64,000 bases of DNA from Paracoccus shanxieyensis. Lineage in GTDB: Bacteria > Pseudomonadota > Alphaproteobacteria > Rhodobacterales > Rhodobacteraceae. A program made the translations under genes and the position numbers. Below are positions 25,429 through 35,300 of this stretch, piece after piece; the stretch's first letter is position 1; each line of letters begins with the position of its first letter. The stretch covers positions 62,001 through 126,000 of the forward strand of contig NZ_WMII01000003.1 of NCBI RefSeq assembly GCF_009711265.1, in the 5' to 3' direction. The notes under the pieces were generated by a model. It had not been told where the DNA came from and searched no databases. It saw only the letters and a program-made list of their open reading frames with translations.

Positions 25429-26523
25429 TTGGGCCTGTCCCCAAACACCCCCGAGACCGCAAACCCCGGCGAAACCCTGCTGGAATTCCCCGACAACAGG
25501 CTGCTGATCGATCTTTGCGGCCCCCATGACAGGCACCTTGCCCGGATCGAGGAGGCCCTGAAGGTGCATGTTCTGCGCCGTGGCAACCTTCTGTCCGTGG
25601 TCGGCCCCGCCGATGCGCAGGCCGAGGCGTCGCAGGTGCTGAACGGGCTTTATGCCCGGCTGGAACAGGGCCGCCACGTCGAGATGCCCGAGGTCGAGGC
25701 CGCGCTGCGCATGGGCGTCGAACCCGCGCAGGAAAGCCTCAGCCCCGCCGAGCAGCTTGAGATGTTTCAGGCTGGCCATGTCGAATTGCGCACGCGCAAG
25801 AAGACGGTCGAGCCGCGCACCGAGGCGCAAAAGGAATATGTCCGCAACCTGTTCGCCAATGAATTGGCTTTCGGCATCGGGCCTGCGGGCACCGGCAAGA
25901 CCTATCTGGCGGTCGCCGTCGGTGTGACCATGCTGATCGGCGGCCATGTCGACAAGATCATCCTGTCGCGCCCTGCTGTCGAGGCGGGCGAGCGTCTGGG
26001 CTTTCTGCCCGGCGACATGAAGGAAAAGGTCGATCCCTATATGCAGCCGCTTTACGACGCGCTGAACGACTTTCTGCCCGGCAAGCAGATGCAGAAGCTG
26101 ATGGAGGAAAAGCGCATCGAGATCGCGCCTCTGGCCTTCATGCGCGGCCGCACGCTGTCGAACGCCTTCGTCGTGCTGGATGAGGCGCAGAACGCCACCA
26201 CCATGCAGATGAAGATGTTCCTGACCCGTCTGGGCGAAGGCTCGCGCATGGTCATCACCGGCGACCGCACGCAGATCGACCTGCCGCGCGGCGTGCATTC
26301 CGGTCTGACCGATGCCGAAAAGATCCTGAAGGACGTGAAGGGCATCAGCTTCAGCTATTTCACCGCCAAGGACGTGGTGCGTCACCCGCTGGTGGCCCGC
26401 ATCATCGAAGCCTATGACAGCGAGGCCGAAGCCGCCTTGGCGCGCGGCGAGGTCTTTGACGAACGTGGCCAGCGCATCCCGCGCCGGGAGCCGCGTCTGG
26501 CCTCGGGGGGCGGAGATGTCTGA
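25429..26523 (+). CDS. PhoH-family ATPase
   Basis: A 364-residue PhoH-like protein. The N-terminus (LLEFPDNRLLIDLCGPHDRH) is a short KH-like element, followed by the P-loop IGPAGTGKTYLAVAV near residues 150-160 and DEAQN near residue 252, the RNA-helicase-like motifs of the PhoH family; LTRLGEGSRMVITGDRTQID follows. Its biochemical role is not well known, but it often sits with ybeY, as here, and is linked to RNA metabolism. TTG at 25429 is taken as start because GGAG lies six bases before it and the conserved N-terminus begins there. The ybeY gene overlaps its end by eight bases. Confidence 0.92.
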   Translation: MGLSPNTPETANPGETLLEFPDNRLLIDLCGPHDRHLARIEEALKVHVLRRGNLLSVVGPADAQAEASQVLNGLYARLEQGRHVEMPEVEAALRMGVEPAQESLSPAEQLEMFQAGHVELRTRKKTVEPRTEAQKEYVRNLFANELAFGIGPAGTGKTYLAVAVGVTMLIGGHVDKIILSRPAVEAGERLGFLPGDMKEKVDPYMQPLYDALNDFLPGKQMQKLMEEKRIEIAPLAFMRGRTLSNAFVVLDEAQNATTMQMKMFLTRLGEGSRMVITGDRTQIDLPRGVHSGLTDAEKILKDVKGISFSYFTAKDVVRHPLVARIIEAYDSEAEAALARGEVFDERGQRIPRREPRLASGGGDV

Positions 26524-27031
26524 GCCCGATGACGACAGTCCGGGCATCGTCGATCTGGTGATCGAGGATGCGCGCTGGGACGATGCCGATCTGCTGGGCA
26601 TGTCCGAACGTGCGGCGCGGGCTGTCGGCGAATGGCTGGACTTGGACGATTTTCAGGTCGTGGTCATGGGCTGCGACGATGACCGCATCGCCGGGCTGAA
26701 CGCGGAATTCCGGGGCAAGCCGAAGCCGACCAATGTCCTCAGCTGGCCCGCCATCGAATTCGACGCCCGCGCGCCGGGCGTTGCGCCCGAATTGCACGAC
26801 ATCGAAGAGCTTGGCGATATCGCCATCTCATTCGACACCTGTCAGCGCGAGGCCGAGGCGCAGGGCAAGCCTTTTGCCGATCACGCCACGCATCTATTGG
26901 TGCATGCAATGCTGCATCTTGCAGGATATGATCATATCGACGATCTGGATGCCGAGACCATGGAGGACGCCGAGCGTTCGATCCTTGGCAAGCTGGGCAT
27001 ACCCGATCCCTATCTGGAACTGGAAACATGA
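26516..27031 (+). CDS. ybeY: rRNA maturation endoribonuclease YbeY
   Basis: A 171-residue YbeY protein. The signature HAMLHLAGYDH (H-x3-H-x5-H) around residues 129-139 binds the catalytic zinc, and GKPKPTNVLSWP supplies the substrate-loop segment. The enzyme matures the 3' end of 16S rRNA and helps ribosome quality control. The start ATG at 26516 has a strong purine-rich ribosome site and overlaps the phoH-like stop, and its stop overlaps the start of the CBS-domain gene. The phoH-ybeY-corC order is highly conserved across proteobacteria. Confidence 0.96.
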   Translation: MSEPDDDSPGIVDLVIEDARWDDADLLGMSERAARAVGEWLDLDDFQVVVMGCDDDRIAGLNAEFRGKPKPTNVLSWPAIEFDARAPGVAPELHDIEELGDIAISFDTCQREAEAQGKPFADHATHLLVHAMLHLAGYDHIDDLDAETMEDAERSILGKLGIPDPYLELET

Positions 27032-27933
27032 CAAACGACCGAAGTCCCGACACCTCCGTTGCCGCAGAACCCGCCTCATGGGCGGATGGAACCAGCGGGG
27101 ACGGACGGGACGCGCCGCAGCAGCGCGGCTTTCTGGGACGCCTGCTGGGCGCGTTCGGGGCCGGTGACGCCGAAGGCGAGGGGGCCGGGCAGGCCGAGGA
27201 TCAGGATAAATCCGACAATGGCGCGCCGGGCATCGGCAACCTGCGCCGGATGCGGGTCGACGATGTGCTGATCCCCAAGGCCGAGATCGTGGCCGCGGCC
27301 TCGACCTCGACGCTGCCGGAACTTGTCGAGATGTTTCGCGAACACGGCTTTTCGCGCATCCCCGTCTATCGCGGGACGCTGGACACGCCGCTGGGTCTGA
27401 TCCACCTCAAGGATCTGGCGCTGAAACATGGCTTCGGCTCGGACGCGCCGGCCTTCGCGCTGCGCCCGATGCTGCGGCCGTTGCTTTATGTGCCGCCGTC
27501 CATGTCGATTGGCGTGCTGCTGGCGCAGATGCAGCAAAAGCGCATCCACATGGCGCTGGTCATCGACGAATATGGCGGGGTCGACGGGCTGGTCACCATC
27601 GAGGATCTGATCGAACAGGTCATCGGTGCCATCGAGGACGAACATGACGAGATCGAGGACGGCCTGATGGTTCCCGAAGCGCCGGGCCGCTGGATGATCC
27701 AGTCGCGCGTGCCTCTGGAAGCTGTCGAACGCGAAACCGGTCTGCGGCTCAGCTCGGAAGACGATGAAATCGACACGCTGGGCGGGCTGATCTTCATGCT
27801 GACCGGCCGGGTTCCCGCCGTGGGCGAGATCATCCCCCATGACAGCGGCGCCGAGTTCGAGATCCTTGAGACCGATCCTCGGCGCGTGCGCCGCCTGCGC
27901 CTGCGCGTGCCCGCGCAGGAGGTCAGCGCCTAA
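27028..27933 (+). CDS. CorC/HlyC-family CBS-domain protein
   Basis: A 301-residue protein with an N-terminal low-complexity part (residues 1-60), two CBS domains from about 80 to 195 (MRVDDVLIPKAEIVAAASTS, then VPPSMSIGVLLAQMQQKRIH and VIDEYGGVDGLVTIEDLIEQ), and the CorC/HlyC C-terminal domain from about 210 (GRWMIQSRVPLEAVERETGL, then IDTLGGLIFMLTGRVPAVGE). Proteins of this family bind nucleotides and influence magnesium or cobalt handling; the term hemolysin in older annotation is misleading. No membrane segment is seen. Its stop codon overlaps the stop of the opposite-strand ABM-GNAT gene by four bases. Confidence 0.9.
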   Translation: MTNDRSPDTSVAAEPASWADGTSGDGRDAPQQRGFLGRLLGAFGAGDAEGEGAGQAEDQDKSDNGAPGIGNLRRMRVDDVLIPKAEIVAAASTSTLPELVEMFREHGFSRIPVYRGTLDTPLGLIHLKDLALKHGFGSDAPAFALRPMLRPLLYVPPSMSIGVLLAQMQQKRIHMALVIDEYGGVDGLVTIEDLIEQVIGAIEDEHDEIEDGLMVPEAPGRWMIQSRVPLEAVERETGLRLSSEDDEIDTLGGLIFMLTGRVPAVGEIIPHDSGAEFEILETDPRRVRRLRLRVPAQEVSA

Positions 27934-28739
27934 AGTTCGGCAAATGCCCTGGCGTGATGGATGGCGCTGCCTTTTGGCAGTGCCGGTCCCAGCGCCATCA
28001 GATGCGGCCCGGCATAGGGCGATGCCAGATCGACCGGCGCAAATCCCAAGCCTGTATAGTAAGCGGGATCGCCCAGCACGACGACGGTGTGATCGGCAAG
28101 CTGGGTCAGCACCTCATGGATCATCGCCGCGCCGATGCCGCGTCTTTGCACCGCCGGATGCACCGCGACCGGCGCCAGCGCCAGCGCCGGGCCTGCGGCC
28201 TGCAGCGGCGACAGCGCCAGATGCGCGACGACCGCGCCGCCGAATTCCGCCACCATGGACAGCGCCAGATCGCCGTCGCGGCGCAGCGCCGAGACAAGCC
28301 GCGACTCATCATCGCCGTCAAAGGCAAGACGCAGCAGCGCCGCGATGGCATCGGCATCCTGCGGCTTTTCCGGACGTAGATGCGGCAGGGCCTCGCTGCG
28401 GGTGAAATCGCGCCGGATCGCGGCGCTGTCGATGCCCCAGCGGCTGGCTTTGGTGCGGGCCTGATGCTGCTGGAAGGCGGCGTCATCGGCGAAAAGCTCA
28501 TCCACCTGCCAGACCATCGGATCATCGGTCTGGGTCACGTCAAAGCGCAGATTGCCGGGCTCGGCGCGGGTCAGCGTCACATGGTCGGGCAGCAGGTCCA
28601 GCGCCAGCAGCATCTGCGGCATGTCCTGACAGATCAGCCGCCCCGACAGCGCCGCAAGCGGGCGTGCGATGTGCAGGGGGCGACCCTGTTGATGGTGATG
28701 ATCGTGGTGGTGGTGATGCCCACAGGCGCAGCCGCTCAT
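27930..28739 (-). CDS. Fusion of an antibiotic-biosynthesis-monooxygenase-like domain and a GNAT acetyltransferase, His-rich N-terminus
   Basis: A 269-residue protein. Residues 1-17 read CACGHHHHHDHHHQQG after the start, a histidine- and cysteine-rich stretch that could bind metal ions. Residues 20-120 (LICQDMPQMLLALDLLPDHV, QVDELFADDAAFQQHQARTK) have the ABM dimer-fold pattern, in which the DELFADDAAFQQHQ segment is typical. From about residue 125 a GNAT domain follows (LRPEKPQDADAIAALLRLAF, VAVHPAVQRRGIGAAMIHEV, YYTGLGFAPVDLA), like YhbS acetyltransferases. ABM enzymes usually act as stand-alone monooxygenases, so the fusion is unusual. The start at 28739 is preferred over an earlier TTG. 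Confidence 0.72.
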   Translation of the reverse strand: MSGCACGHHHHHDHHHQQGRPLHIARPLAALSGRLICQDMPQMLLALDLLPDHVTLTRAEPGNLRFDVTQTDDPMVWQVDELFADDAAFQQHQARTKASRWGIDSAAIRRDFTRSEALPHLRPEKPQDADAIAALLRLAFDGDDESRLVSALRRDGDLALSMVAEFGGAVVAHLALSPLQAAGPALALAPVAVHPAVQRRGIGAAMIHEVLTQLADHTVVVLGDPAYYTGLGFAPVDLASPYAGPHLMALGPALPKGSAIHHARAFAEL

Positions 28740-28811
28740 GCCGTTTCCCCCCAAGCTGAACTGCCGCGCAGGCTAGCAGCGCCATGCAGGCGCTGCCAGC
28801 GATGTTTCGGA

Positions 28812-30983
28812 TCAGGCGACGGCCAGATTAAGCTGCTCTTCAAAGGCGCTGCGATACAGCGTCGACAGCTGCGCCAGATCGGCGGCCTCGCCCCCCATGC
28901 TGACCGATGCGCCGCCAAAGCGGCCCACGACCGAAACCGCGACCCCGTCTTCCGCAGCGGCCTGCTGCAGCGCCTCGGCATTGGTGGCCGAGCAGGCGAC
29001 CAGATAGCGGGCCTGATCCTCGCCAAAAAGCTGGCCGATGTCGGCACTGTCCAGCGTGACGCCGGTGCCTGCCGCCTCGGCCATCTCGAACGCTGCCAGC
29101 GCAAGCCCGCCATCCGACAGGTCGCTGGCCGAGCTGAGCAGCTTGCGGTTCGCGCGCAGGAATTCGCCATTCTTGCGTTCCGCCGCCAGATCGACATGCG
29201 GCGCATCGCCCGCCTCGATGCCAAAAGCTTCGGCGGCCAGCGCGGACTGGCCCAGATGGCCTTCGGTCGTGCCAATGACCAGCGCCACATCCCCATCCGA
29301 GGGCAGGCCCGCAATCAGATCGTCCAGATTGGCGATCAGGCCGACGCCGCCGATGGTGGGGGTGGGCAGAATGCCCTTGCCGTCCGTTTCATTGTAAAGC
29401 GAGACGTTGCCCGACACGATCGGGAAATCCAGCGCCGCGCAGGCCTCGCCTATGCCTTTGATCGCGCCGACCAACTGGCCCATGATCTCGGGCTTTTCGG
29501 GATTGCCGAAATTCAGGTTGTCGGTCGTGGCCAAGGGCAGCGCACCGCAGGCCGTCAGGTTGCGATAGGCTTCGGCCACGGCCTGCTTGCCGCCTTCAAA
29601 GGGGTTTGCCTTGACATAGCGCGGGGTCACGTCGCTGGTGAAGGCCAGCGCCTTGTCGGTGCCATGCACCCGGACGACGCCTGCGCCCAGACCTGGCCGA
29701 CGCACGGTATCTGCACCGACCTGCGTGTCATATTGCTGCCAGACCCATGCCTTGTGGGCATAGCTCGGCTTGCCGATCAGCGCCTTCAGCGCTGCAATCG
29801 GGCTGATCTCGGGCAGGGCGGGCATGGCCGCAGCCGCGGGCGTTTCGACCCACGGACGGTCATATTCCGGCGCGCTGGAGGACAGTTTCGACAGCGGCAG
29901 GTCTGCCTTGACCTCATTGCCATGCACGATCAGGAAGCGGTCCTCGGCGATGGTTTCCCCGACGATGGCGAAATCCAGATCCCATTTTTCAAAGATCGCG
30001 CGGGCCTCAGCCTCTTTTTCGGGCTTCAGGACCATCAACATGCGTTCCTGCGATTCCGACAGCATCATCTCATATGCGGTCATTGCGGTTTCGCGCTGCG
30101 GCACGTTGTCCAGCACCAGTTTGATGCCCAGACCGCCCTTGTCGCCCATTTCCACGGCAGAACAGGTCAGACCCGCCGCGCCCATGTCCTGGATCGAGAT
30201 CACGCTGTCGGTCTTCATCAGTTCAAGGCAGGCTTCCAGCAGGCATTTTTCGGTGAAGGGGTCTCCGACCTGCACGGAGGGGCGCTTTTCCTCGATCGTG
30301 TCGTCGAATTCCGCCGAGGCCATGGTCGCACCGCCGACGCCATCGCGGCCGGTCTTGGCGCCAAGATAGACAACGGGCATGCCCACGCCCGACGCGGCCG
30401 AATAGAAGATCTTGTCGGTATCGGCCAGACCCGCCGCAAAGGCATTCACAAGGCAGTTGCCGTTATAGCTGGCGTGAAACCGCACCTCGCCGCCGACATT
30501 CGGCACGCCGAAGGCGTTGCCATAGGCGCCAATGCCCTCGACCACGCCCTTGACCAGATGCGCGGTTTTCGGATGGCTGGGCAGACCGAAGGACAGCGCA
30601 TCCATCGCGGCAATCGGGCGCGCGCCCATGGTGAACACGTCGCGCAGGATACCGCCGACGCCGGTGGCCGCGCCCTGATGCGGTTCGATATAGCTGGGGT
30701 GGTTATGGCTTTCCATCTTGAAGACCACGGCCTGACCGTCGCCGATATCGACGACGCCCGCATTCTCGCCCGGGCCGCAGATGACCTGCGGGCCGCTGGT
30801 CGGCAAGGTGCGCAGCCATTTCTTCGAGGACTTGTAGGAACAATGTTCGTTCCACATCGCCGAAAAGATGCCCAGTTCGGTGAAGGTCGGTTCGCGCCCG
30901 ATAATATCCAGAATGCGCTGATATTCGTCGGGCTTCAGGCCATGCGCGGCAATCAGGTCGGTGGTGATCTGCGGTTCGGTCAT
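28812..30983 (-). CDS. purL: Phosphoribosylformylglycinamidine synthase subunit PurL
   Basis: A 723-residue large subunit of the small-PurL type, which converts FGAR to FGAM with ATP and ammonia supplied by PurQ, in purine synthesis. Seen are [20 protein letters not shown] at the N-terminus, [20 protein letters not shown], then [20 protein letters not shown], and late [20 protein letters not shown] and [12 protein letters not shown]. The ATG at 30983 gives the usual start [11 protein letters not shown]; an earlier in-frame start at 31079 would only add unconserved residues. PurS and PurQ are not in the window. The candidate small RNA lies upstream on the same strand. Confidence 0.97.
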   Translation of the reverse strand: MTEPQITTDLIAAHGLKPDEYQRILDIIGREPTFTELGIFSAMWNEHCSYKSSKKWLRTLPTSGPQVICGPGENAGVVDIGDGQAVVFKMESHNHPSYIEPHQGAATGVGGILRDVFTMGARPIAAMDALSFGLPSHPKTAHLVKGVVEGIGAYGNAFGVPNVGGEVRFHASYNGNCLVNAFAAGLADTDKIFYSAASGVGMPVVYLGAKTGRDGVGGATMASAEFDDTIEEKRPSVQVGDPFTEKCLLEACLELMKTDSVISIQDMGAAGLTCSAVEMGDKGGLGIKLVLDNVPQRETAMTAYEMMLSESQERMLMVLKPEKEAEARAIFEKWDLDFAIVGETIAEDRFLIVHGNEVKADLPLSKLSSSAPEYDRPWVETPAAAAMPALPEISPIAALKALIGKPSYAHKAWVWQQYDTQVGADTVRRPGLGAGVVRVHGTDKALAFTSDVTPRYVKANPFEGGKQAVAEAYRNLTACGALPLATTDNLNFGNPEKPEIMGQLVGAIKGIGEACAALDFPIVSGNVSLYNETDGKGILPTPTIGGVGLIANLDDLIAGLPSDGDVALVIGTTEGHLGQSALAAEAFGIEAGDAPHVDLAAERKNGEFLRANRKLLSSASDLSDGGLALAAFEMAEAAGTGVTLDSADIGQLFGEDQARYLVACSATNAEALQQAAAEDGVAVSVVGRFGGASVSMGGEAADLAQLSTLYRSAFEEQLNLAVA

Positions 30984-31094
30984 GCTGGCGCCCTTATTCC
31001 CCGGTTTGCCGCCTTTTAAGGGGCGCTGAGGATTTAGGAAAGAGGCGGCACGGGCCAAGATGCACTGCGAGACGGCCATAGGGCGCGACAGGGC

Positions 31095-31177
31095 AAAAAA
31101 AAGCCGGGCATGAAGCCCGGCCTAAGTCCAACAGGGAGGTTGAAGGTGATGCGAGTTTCCTCAAATCATCGCCCTCG
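31095..31177 (-). ncRNA. Candidate trans-acting small RNA with exposed CUCCC loop and terminator
   Basis: Read on the minus strand, this 80-base stretch has three consecutive hairpins: GCGAG closing with CTCGC, CAAC-CTCCCT-GTTG with the pyrimidine loop CUCCCU, and GCCGGGC-TTCAT-GCCCGGC followed by eight T, a strong intrinsic terminator. A promoter-like TTGAAC and TATTTC with 17 bases between lies upstream (31184-31212). A loop exposing a CUCCC-type sequence that can pair with ribosome binding sites is the design of alphaproteobacterial small RNAs that repress translation (for example the cuckoo RNAs of Rhodobacter). It lies between LysR and purL and could be independent of both. Confidence 0.5.
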
Positions 31178-31183
31178 CAGTCC

Positions 31184-31212
31184 GAAATATGTGCAGTTTG
31201 CGAACCGTTCAA
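31184..31212 (-). promoter_or_regulatory. Promoter-like boxes for the candidate small RNA
   Basis: On the minus strand TTGAAC (31212-31207) and TATTTC (31189-31184) are separated by 17 bases, giving a predicted start near 31177, exactly at the beginning of the hairpin series. The -10 element is imperfect, which is normal in this group of bacteria. Confidence 0.35.
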
Positions 31213-31301
31213 GACTGAAAGCCGAAATCACTGTCATGACGGATATGCAGTTTCGGAATGGCTCATTTTTACCATAGCGGAACCGCAGGATTCCGCGCGG
31301 T

Positions 31302-32222
31302 TCAGCCCCGGCTGGCCAGCAGCGCCTCAGCCTCGGTCTGGTTCTTGCGGATGGCCTGAATCTCCTCCAGCACGAAATCGCGGAACGCCGCGACGCGGCG
31401 GGAGGTGCGCAGCTCTTCGGGGAATGCCAGAAAAACCGGCACTTCATTGCTTTCGATATCGGGCAGCACGCGCGTCAGGTTCGGAAAATCGGCGGTCAGG
31501 TAATCCGGCAGGATCCCCACGCCAACATGGTTCAGAACGCCTTGCAGCACGCCGAAATAATTGTTCACCAGCAGCGATGAGGTCATGTTCTGCGCCAGCA
31601 GCATCTGCGCCAGCACCGCGCCCGAACTGACCTGCGGCGTCTGCGGCGCCTGGCAGATCAAGCGGTGCGGGCCCAGTTCCTCGACCGAGCGGGGCGTTCC
31701 GGCCCGCGCCAGATATTCCGGCGTCGCATAAAGCCGCATGCGGATGTTCAGCAGGCGGCGGCGGATCAGATCCTGCTGGCTGGGTTCCTTCATGCGGATG
31801 GCTACGTCCGCCTCGCGCATGGGAAGGTCCAGTACCCGCTCTTCCAGCATCAGGTCGATTTTCAGATCGGGATAGCGGTCGTAAAGCTTGGCCAGACGTG
31901 GCACCAGCCACATCGTGCCGAAGCCCGTTGTCGTGGTGACCTTCAATTCGCCAAAGACATGTTCTTCGCTGTCCTTGATGCGCGCGGCGGTTGTGTCCAG
32001 CTTGCGCACCATCGAGGACGTGGCCTCAAACAGCAATTCGCCCTGTTCCGTCAGAATCAGGCCACGGGCATGGCGGTGAAAAAGCGTGGTTCCAAGCGAA
32101 TCTTCCAGCGCACGGATCTGCCGGCTGACAGCGGATTGGGACAGGTGCAGCACATCGCCAGCATGGGTCAACGACCCCGCATCCGCGACGGCGTGAAATA
32201 TTCTTAACTTGTCCCAGTCCAT
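31302..32222 (-). CDS. LysR-family transcriptional regulator
   Basis: A 306-residue LysR regulator. Residues 1-65 form the winged helix (MDWDKLRIFHAVADAGSLTH, then LHLSQSAVSRQIRALEDSLG and LFHRHARGLILTEQG), and the rest is the effector-binding domain (DLMLEERVLDLPMREADVAI). It diverges from the indolepyruvate oxidoreductase gene, and LysR proteins often control the gene beside them and themselves, so control of that gene is likely. The 159-base gap holds a TGCAAA/TTTGCA inverted repeat. The effector is unknown. Confidence 0.93.
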   Translation of the reverse strand: MDWDKLRIFHAVADAGSLTHAGDVLHLSQSAVSRQIRALEDSLGTTLFHRHARGLILTEQGELLFEATSSMVRKLDTTAARIKDSEEHVFGELKVTTTTGFGTMWLVPRLAKLYDRYPDLKIDLMLEERVLDLPMREADVAIRMKEPSQQDLIRRRLLNIRMRLYATPEYLARAGTPRSVEELGPHRLICQAPQTPQVSSGAVLAQMLLAQNMTSSLLVNNYFGVLQGVLNHVGVGILPDYLTADFPNLTRVLPDIESNEVPVFLAFPEELRTSRRVAAFRDFVLEEIQAIRKNQTEAEALLASRG

Positions 32223-32249
32223 GACGGTGCTTTCGTGCGTGATCAGCTA

Positions 32250-32262
32250 TGCAAATTTTGCA
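32250..32262. promoter_or_regulatory. TGCAAA-T-TTTGCA inverted repeat between lysR and ior
   Basis: Six-base arms TGCAAA and TTTGCA with one base between form a perfect inverted repeat near the LysR start. The same TGCAAA core occurs at pccB, so this could be bound by an ScfR-type regulator or by the LysR protein. Confidence 0.35.
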
Positions 32263-32381
32263 ACCCTTAGCATCTAAGCGCAACGGGGCAAGACGCAAGA
32301 GTGTGAAGAAAAATTCCTTCGTCAGTCAGCTTTTCTGACCTATAATGCCACCATACCAGTCATCCAGCTTGGGAGGGCCAG

Positions 32382-35300
32382 ATGAGTGTGCAGGATTTTA
32401 CCCTGTCGGACCGGTTCGATCTGTCGAAACGACATGTGCTGCTGAACGGAACGCAGGCGCTGGTGCGCCTGATGATGATGCAGGCCGCGCGGGACAAGGC
32501 CGCGGGTCTGGATACGGCGGGCCTTGTTACCGGCTATCGCGGATCGCCCCTTGGCGGCGTCGATCTGCAGATGATGAAGTCGAAACAGGAACTGACCGCC
32601 GCGCAGGTGCTGTTCCAGCCCGGTCTGAACGAAGATCTGGCCGCCACCGCCATCTGGGGCAGCCAGCAGGCCGAATTGCGCGGCGAGGGGCGCCATGATG
32701 GCGTCTTTGCGCTGTGGTATGGCAAGGGGCCGGGGGTGGATCGGTCGGGCGATGTGATGCGTCACGCCAATATGGCGGGCTCGTCGCGCTTTGGCGGTGT
32801 TGTCATGGCGATGGGGGACGATCACACCGGCGAAAGCTCGACCGTACTGCATCAGTCGGATTGGGCGATGGTGGATGCCTATATCCCCGTCCTGTCCCCG
32901 GCCGGTGTGCAGGAAATTCTGGATTACGGGCTTTACGGCTTTGCGCTGTCGCGGTTTGCCGGGGTCTGGACCGGGCTGAAGACGATGAAGGACACGGTCG
33001 AGGCCACCAGTGTCGTCGATGGCGACCCGATGCGGCTGCGCTTTGTCGCGCCGGATTTTGCCATGCCTCAGGGTGGGCTGAACATCCGGCTGGGCGACAC
33101 GCCCATCGCGCAGGAAGCGCGGATGATCGACTATAAGCGCTTCGCGGCCGAGGCGTTTTCCCGCGCCAACCGCATCGACCATCCAGTCTGGGACAAGCCG
33201 ACGGCCAAGATCGGCTTTGTCGCCGCGGGCAAGAACTGGCTGGATCTGGTCCATGCGCTGTCGCTGTTGGGCATCGATCAGGCCGAGGCCGAGCGGCTGG
33301 GTATCTCGACCTATAAGGTGGGGCAGACCTGGCCCATGGACATGCGCAGCTTTCAGGAATGGTCCGAAAAGCTGGAAGTCGTGGTCGTGGTCGAGGAAAA
33401 GCGCAAGCTGATCGAGGTGCAGGTCAAAGAGGCGATCTTTGACAATCGTCATGGCCGCCGCGTGCTGGGCTGGAAGCATGACCGCACCGGGGCCGAACTG
33501 TTTCCGACGCGCTATGCGCTGGACCCGGTGATGATCGCCGAAAAGCTGGGCGGCATCCTGATCGAGGAAGGCCGGGGCACCGAGGCGATCAAGGCGGGAT
33601 TGCAGCGTCTGACCGAAGTGCGCCGCAATGATAATGCACCTGAGATTTCTACAAGAACCCCTTGGTTTTGTTCGGGTTGTCCGCATAACACATCGACCCG
33701 GCTTCCGGATGGCGCGCGGGCCTATGCCGGGATCGGCTGTCACTATATGGTGCAGTGGATGGACCGCGATACTGTGGGCTTTACCCATATGGGGGCCGAG
33801 GGCGCGAACTGGATCGGCGAAGGTCCGTTCAGCAAAAGATCGCATGTTTTCCAAAATCTTGGCGACGGAACCTATAATCATTCCGGGTCTCTGGCGATCC
33901 GCGCGGCTTTGGCTGCGGGGGCGAATATCACCTATAAGCTGCTGTTCAACGATGCCGTCGCCATGACCGGCGGCCAGCCCAATGAAGGCGGGCTGACCGC
34001 GCCGCAGATCGTCCGCGAGTTGCAGGCCATGGGCGTGTCGCCCGTCATCGCCGTCTATGACGAAAAGGAACAGATCGACCGCGCGCAATTTCCCGATGGC
34101 CTGCGGTTCGAGGAACGCGCCGCGATGCTGGCCGTGCAGAAAGAGCTTGAGCAGGTGCAGGGCGTCAGCGCCATCGTCTATATCCAGACCTGCGCCGCCG
34201 AGAAACGCCGCCGCCGCAAACGCGGAAAATTCGCCGATCCCGACCGCCGCATCTGGATCAATCCCGAGGTCTGCGAGGGTTGCGGCGATTGCGGCGTGCA
34301 GTCGAACTGCGTCTCGATCGTGCCGCAGGATACCGAACTGGGCCGCAAGCGCGCCATCGACCAATCCGGCTGCAACAAGGATTACAGTTGCGTCAAAGGC
34401 TTCTGCCCCAGTTTCGTCTCGGTCCGGGGGGCAAAGCCCAGGCGCGCACAGGCGCAGGCGCTGGACCTGCCGCAGATGCCCCAGCCAGTGCTGCCTGCGA
34501 TCCACTGCACGCACAACGTCGTCATCACCGGCGTCGGCGGCACGGGCGTCGTGACCATCGGCGCGGTTCTGGCGCAGGCCGCGCATATCGACGGCAAGGG
34601 CGCGGGCATGATGGAGATGGCGGGGCTGGCCCAGAAGGGCGGCGCGGTGCATATCCACCTGCGGCTGGCCAACCGGCCGCAAGACATCAGCGCCATCCGG
34701 GTCGCCGTGGGCGAGGCCGACTGCATTATTGGCGGCGATCTGGTGGTGACGGCAGGCGCCAAGACCATCGGGCTGATGACGCAGGGCCGGACCGGCGGCG
34801 TGGTCAACGAACATGAGATCGTCACCGGCGAATTCACCAAGAACCGCGATTTCCAGATCCCTGCCGACCGGCTGCGCATGTCGCTGCAGGCCCGGCTGGG
34901 TGACAAGGTGGGGTTCTTCGATGCCTCGACGCTGGCGCTGCGGCTTTTGGGCGATTCGATATATTCCAACATGCTGGTGCTGGGGGCGGCGTGGCAGCGC
35001 GGCCTGATCCCGCTGACCGAAGCCGCGATCCTGCGCGCGATCGAGTTGAACGGCGCCAAGGTCGCGGAAAATCAGCGGGCCTTCCAGATCGGTCGCTGGG
35101 CCATGCTGGATCCGCAGGCGGCGGGCCGCATCGCGGCGGGGCCGAATGTCACCACGCTGTCGCCCGACCCGGTCGAATATCGCGCCAGCCGTCTGGTCGA
35201 GTATCAGGATCAGGCGCTGGCGGACCGCTTCCGCGCGCTGGTTGCGCTGGCGCCGCGGGACCTGTGCGACAGCGTGGCGCGCGGGTTTTACAAGCTGCTG

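Noticed and set aside
24379-26601. A 740-codon minus-strand frame opposite mlaE, mlaF and phoH
   Set aside because: Composition and lack of motifs mark it as an antisense shadow across three real genes and an intergenic gap.
31166-31237. A 23-residue frame (MTVISAFSLERFANCTYFGL plus three residues) on the minus strand
   Set aside because: It overlaps the promoter-like boxes of the candidate small RNA, has no ribosome site and is too short to judge.
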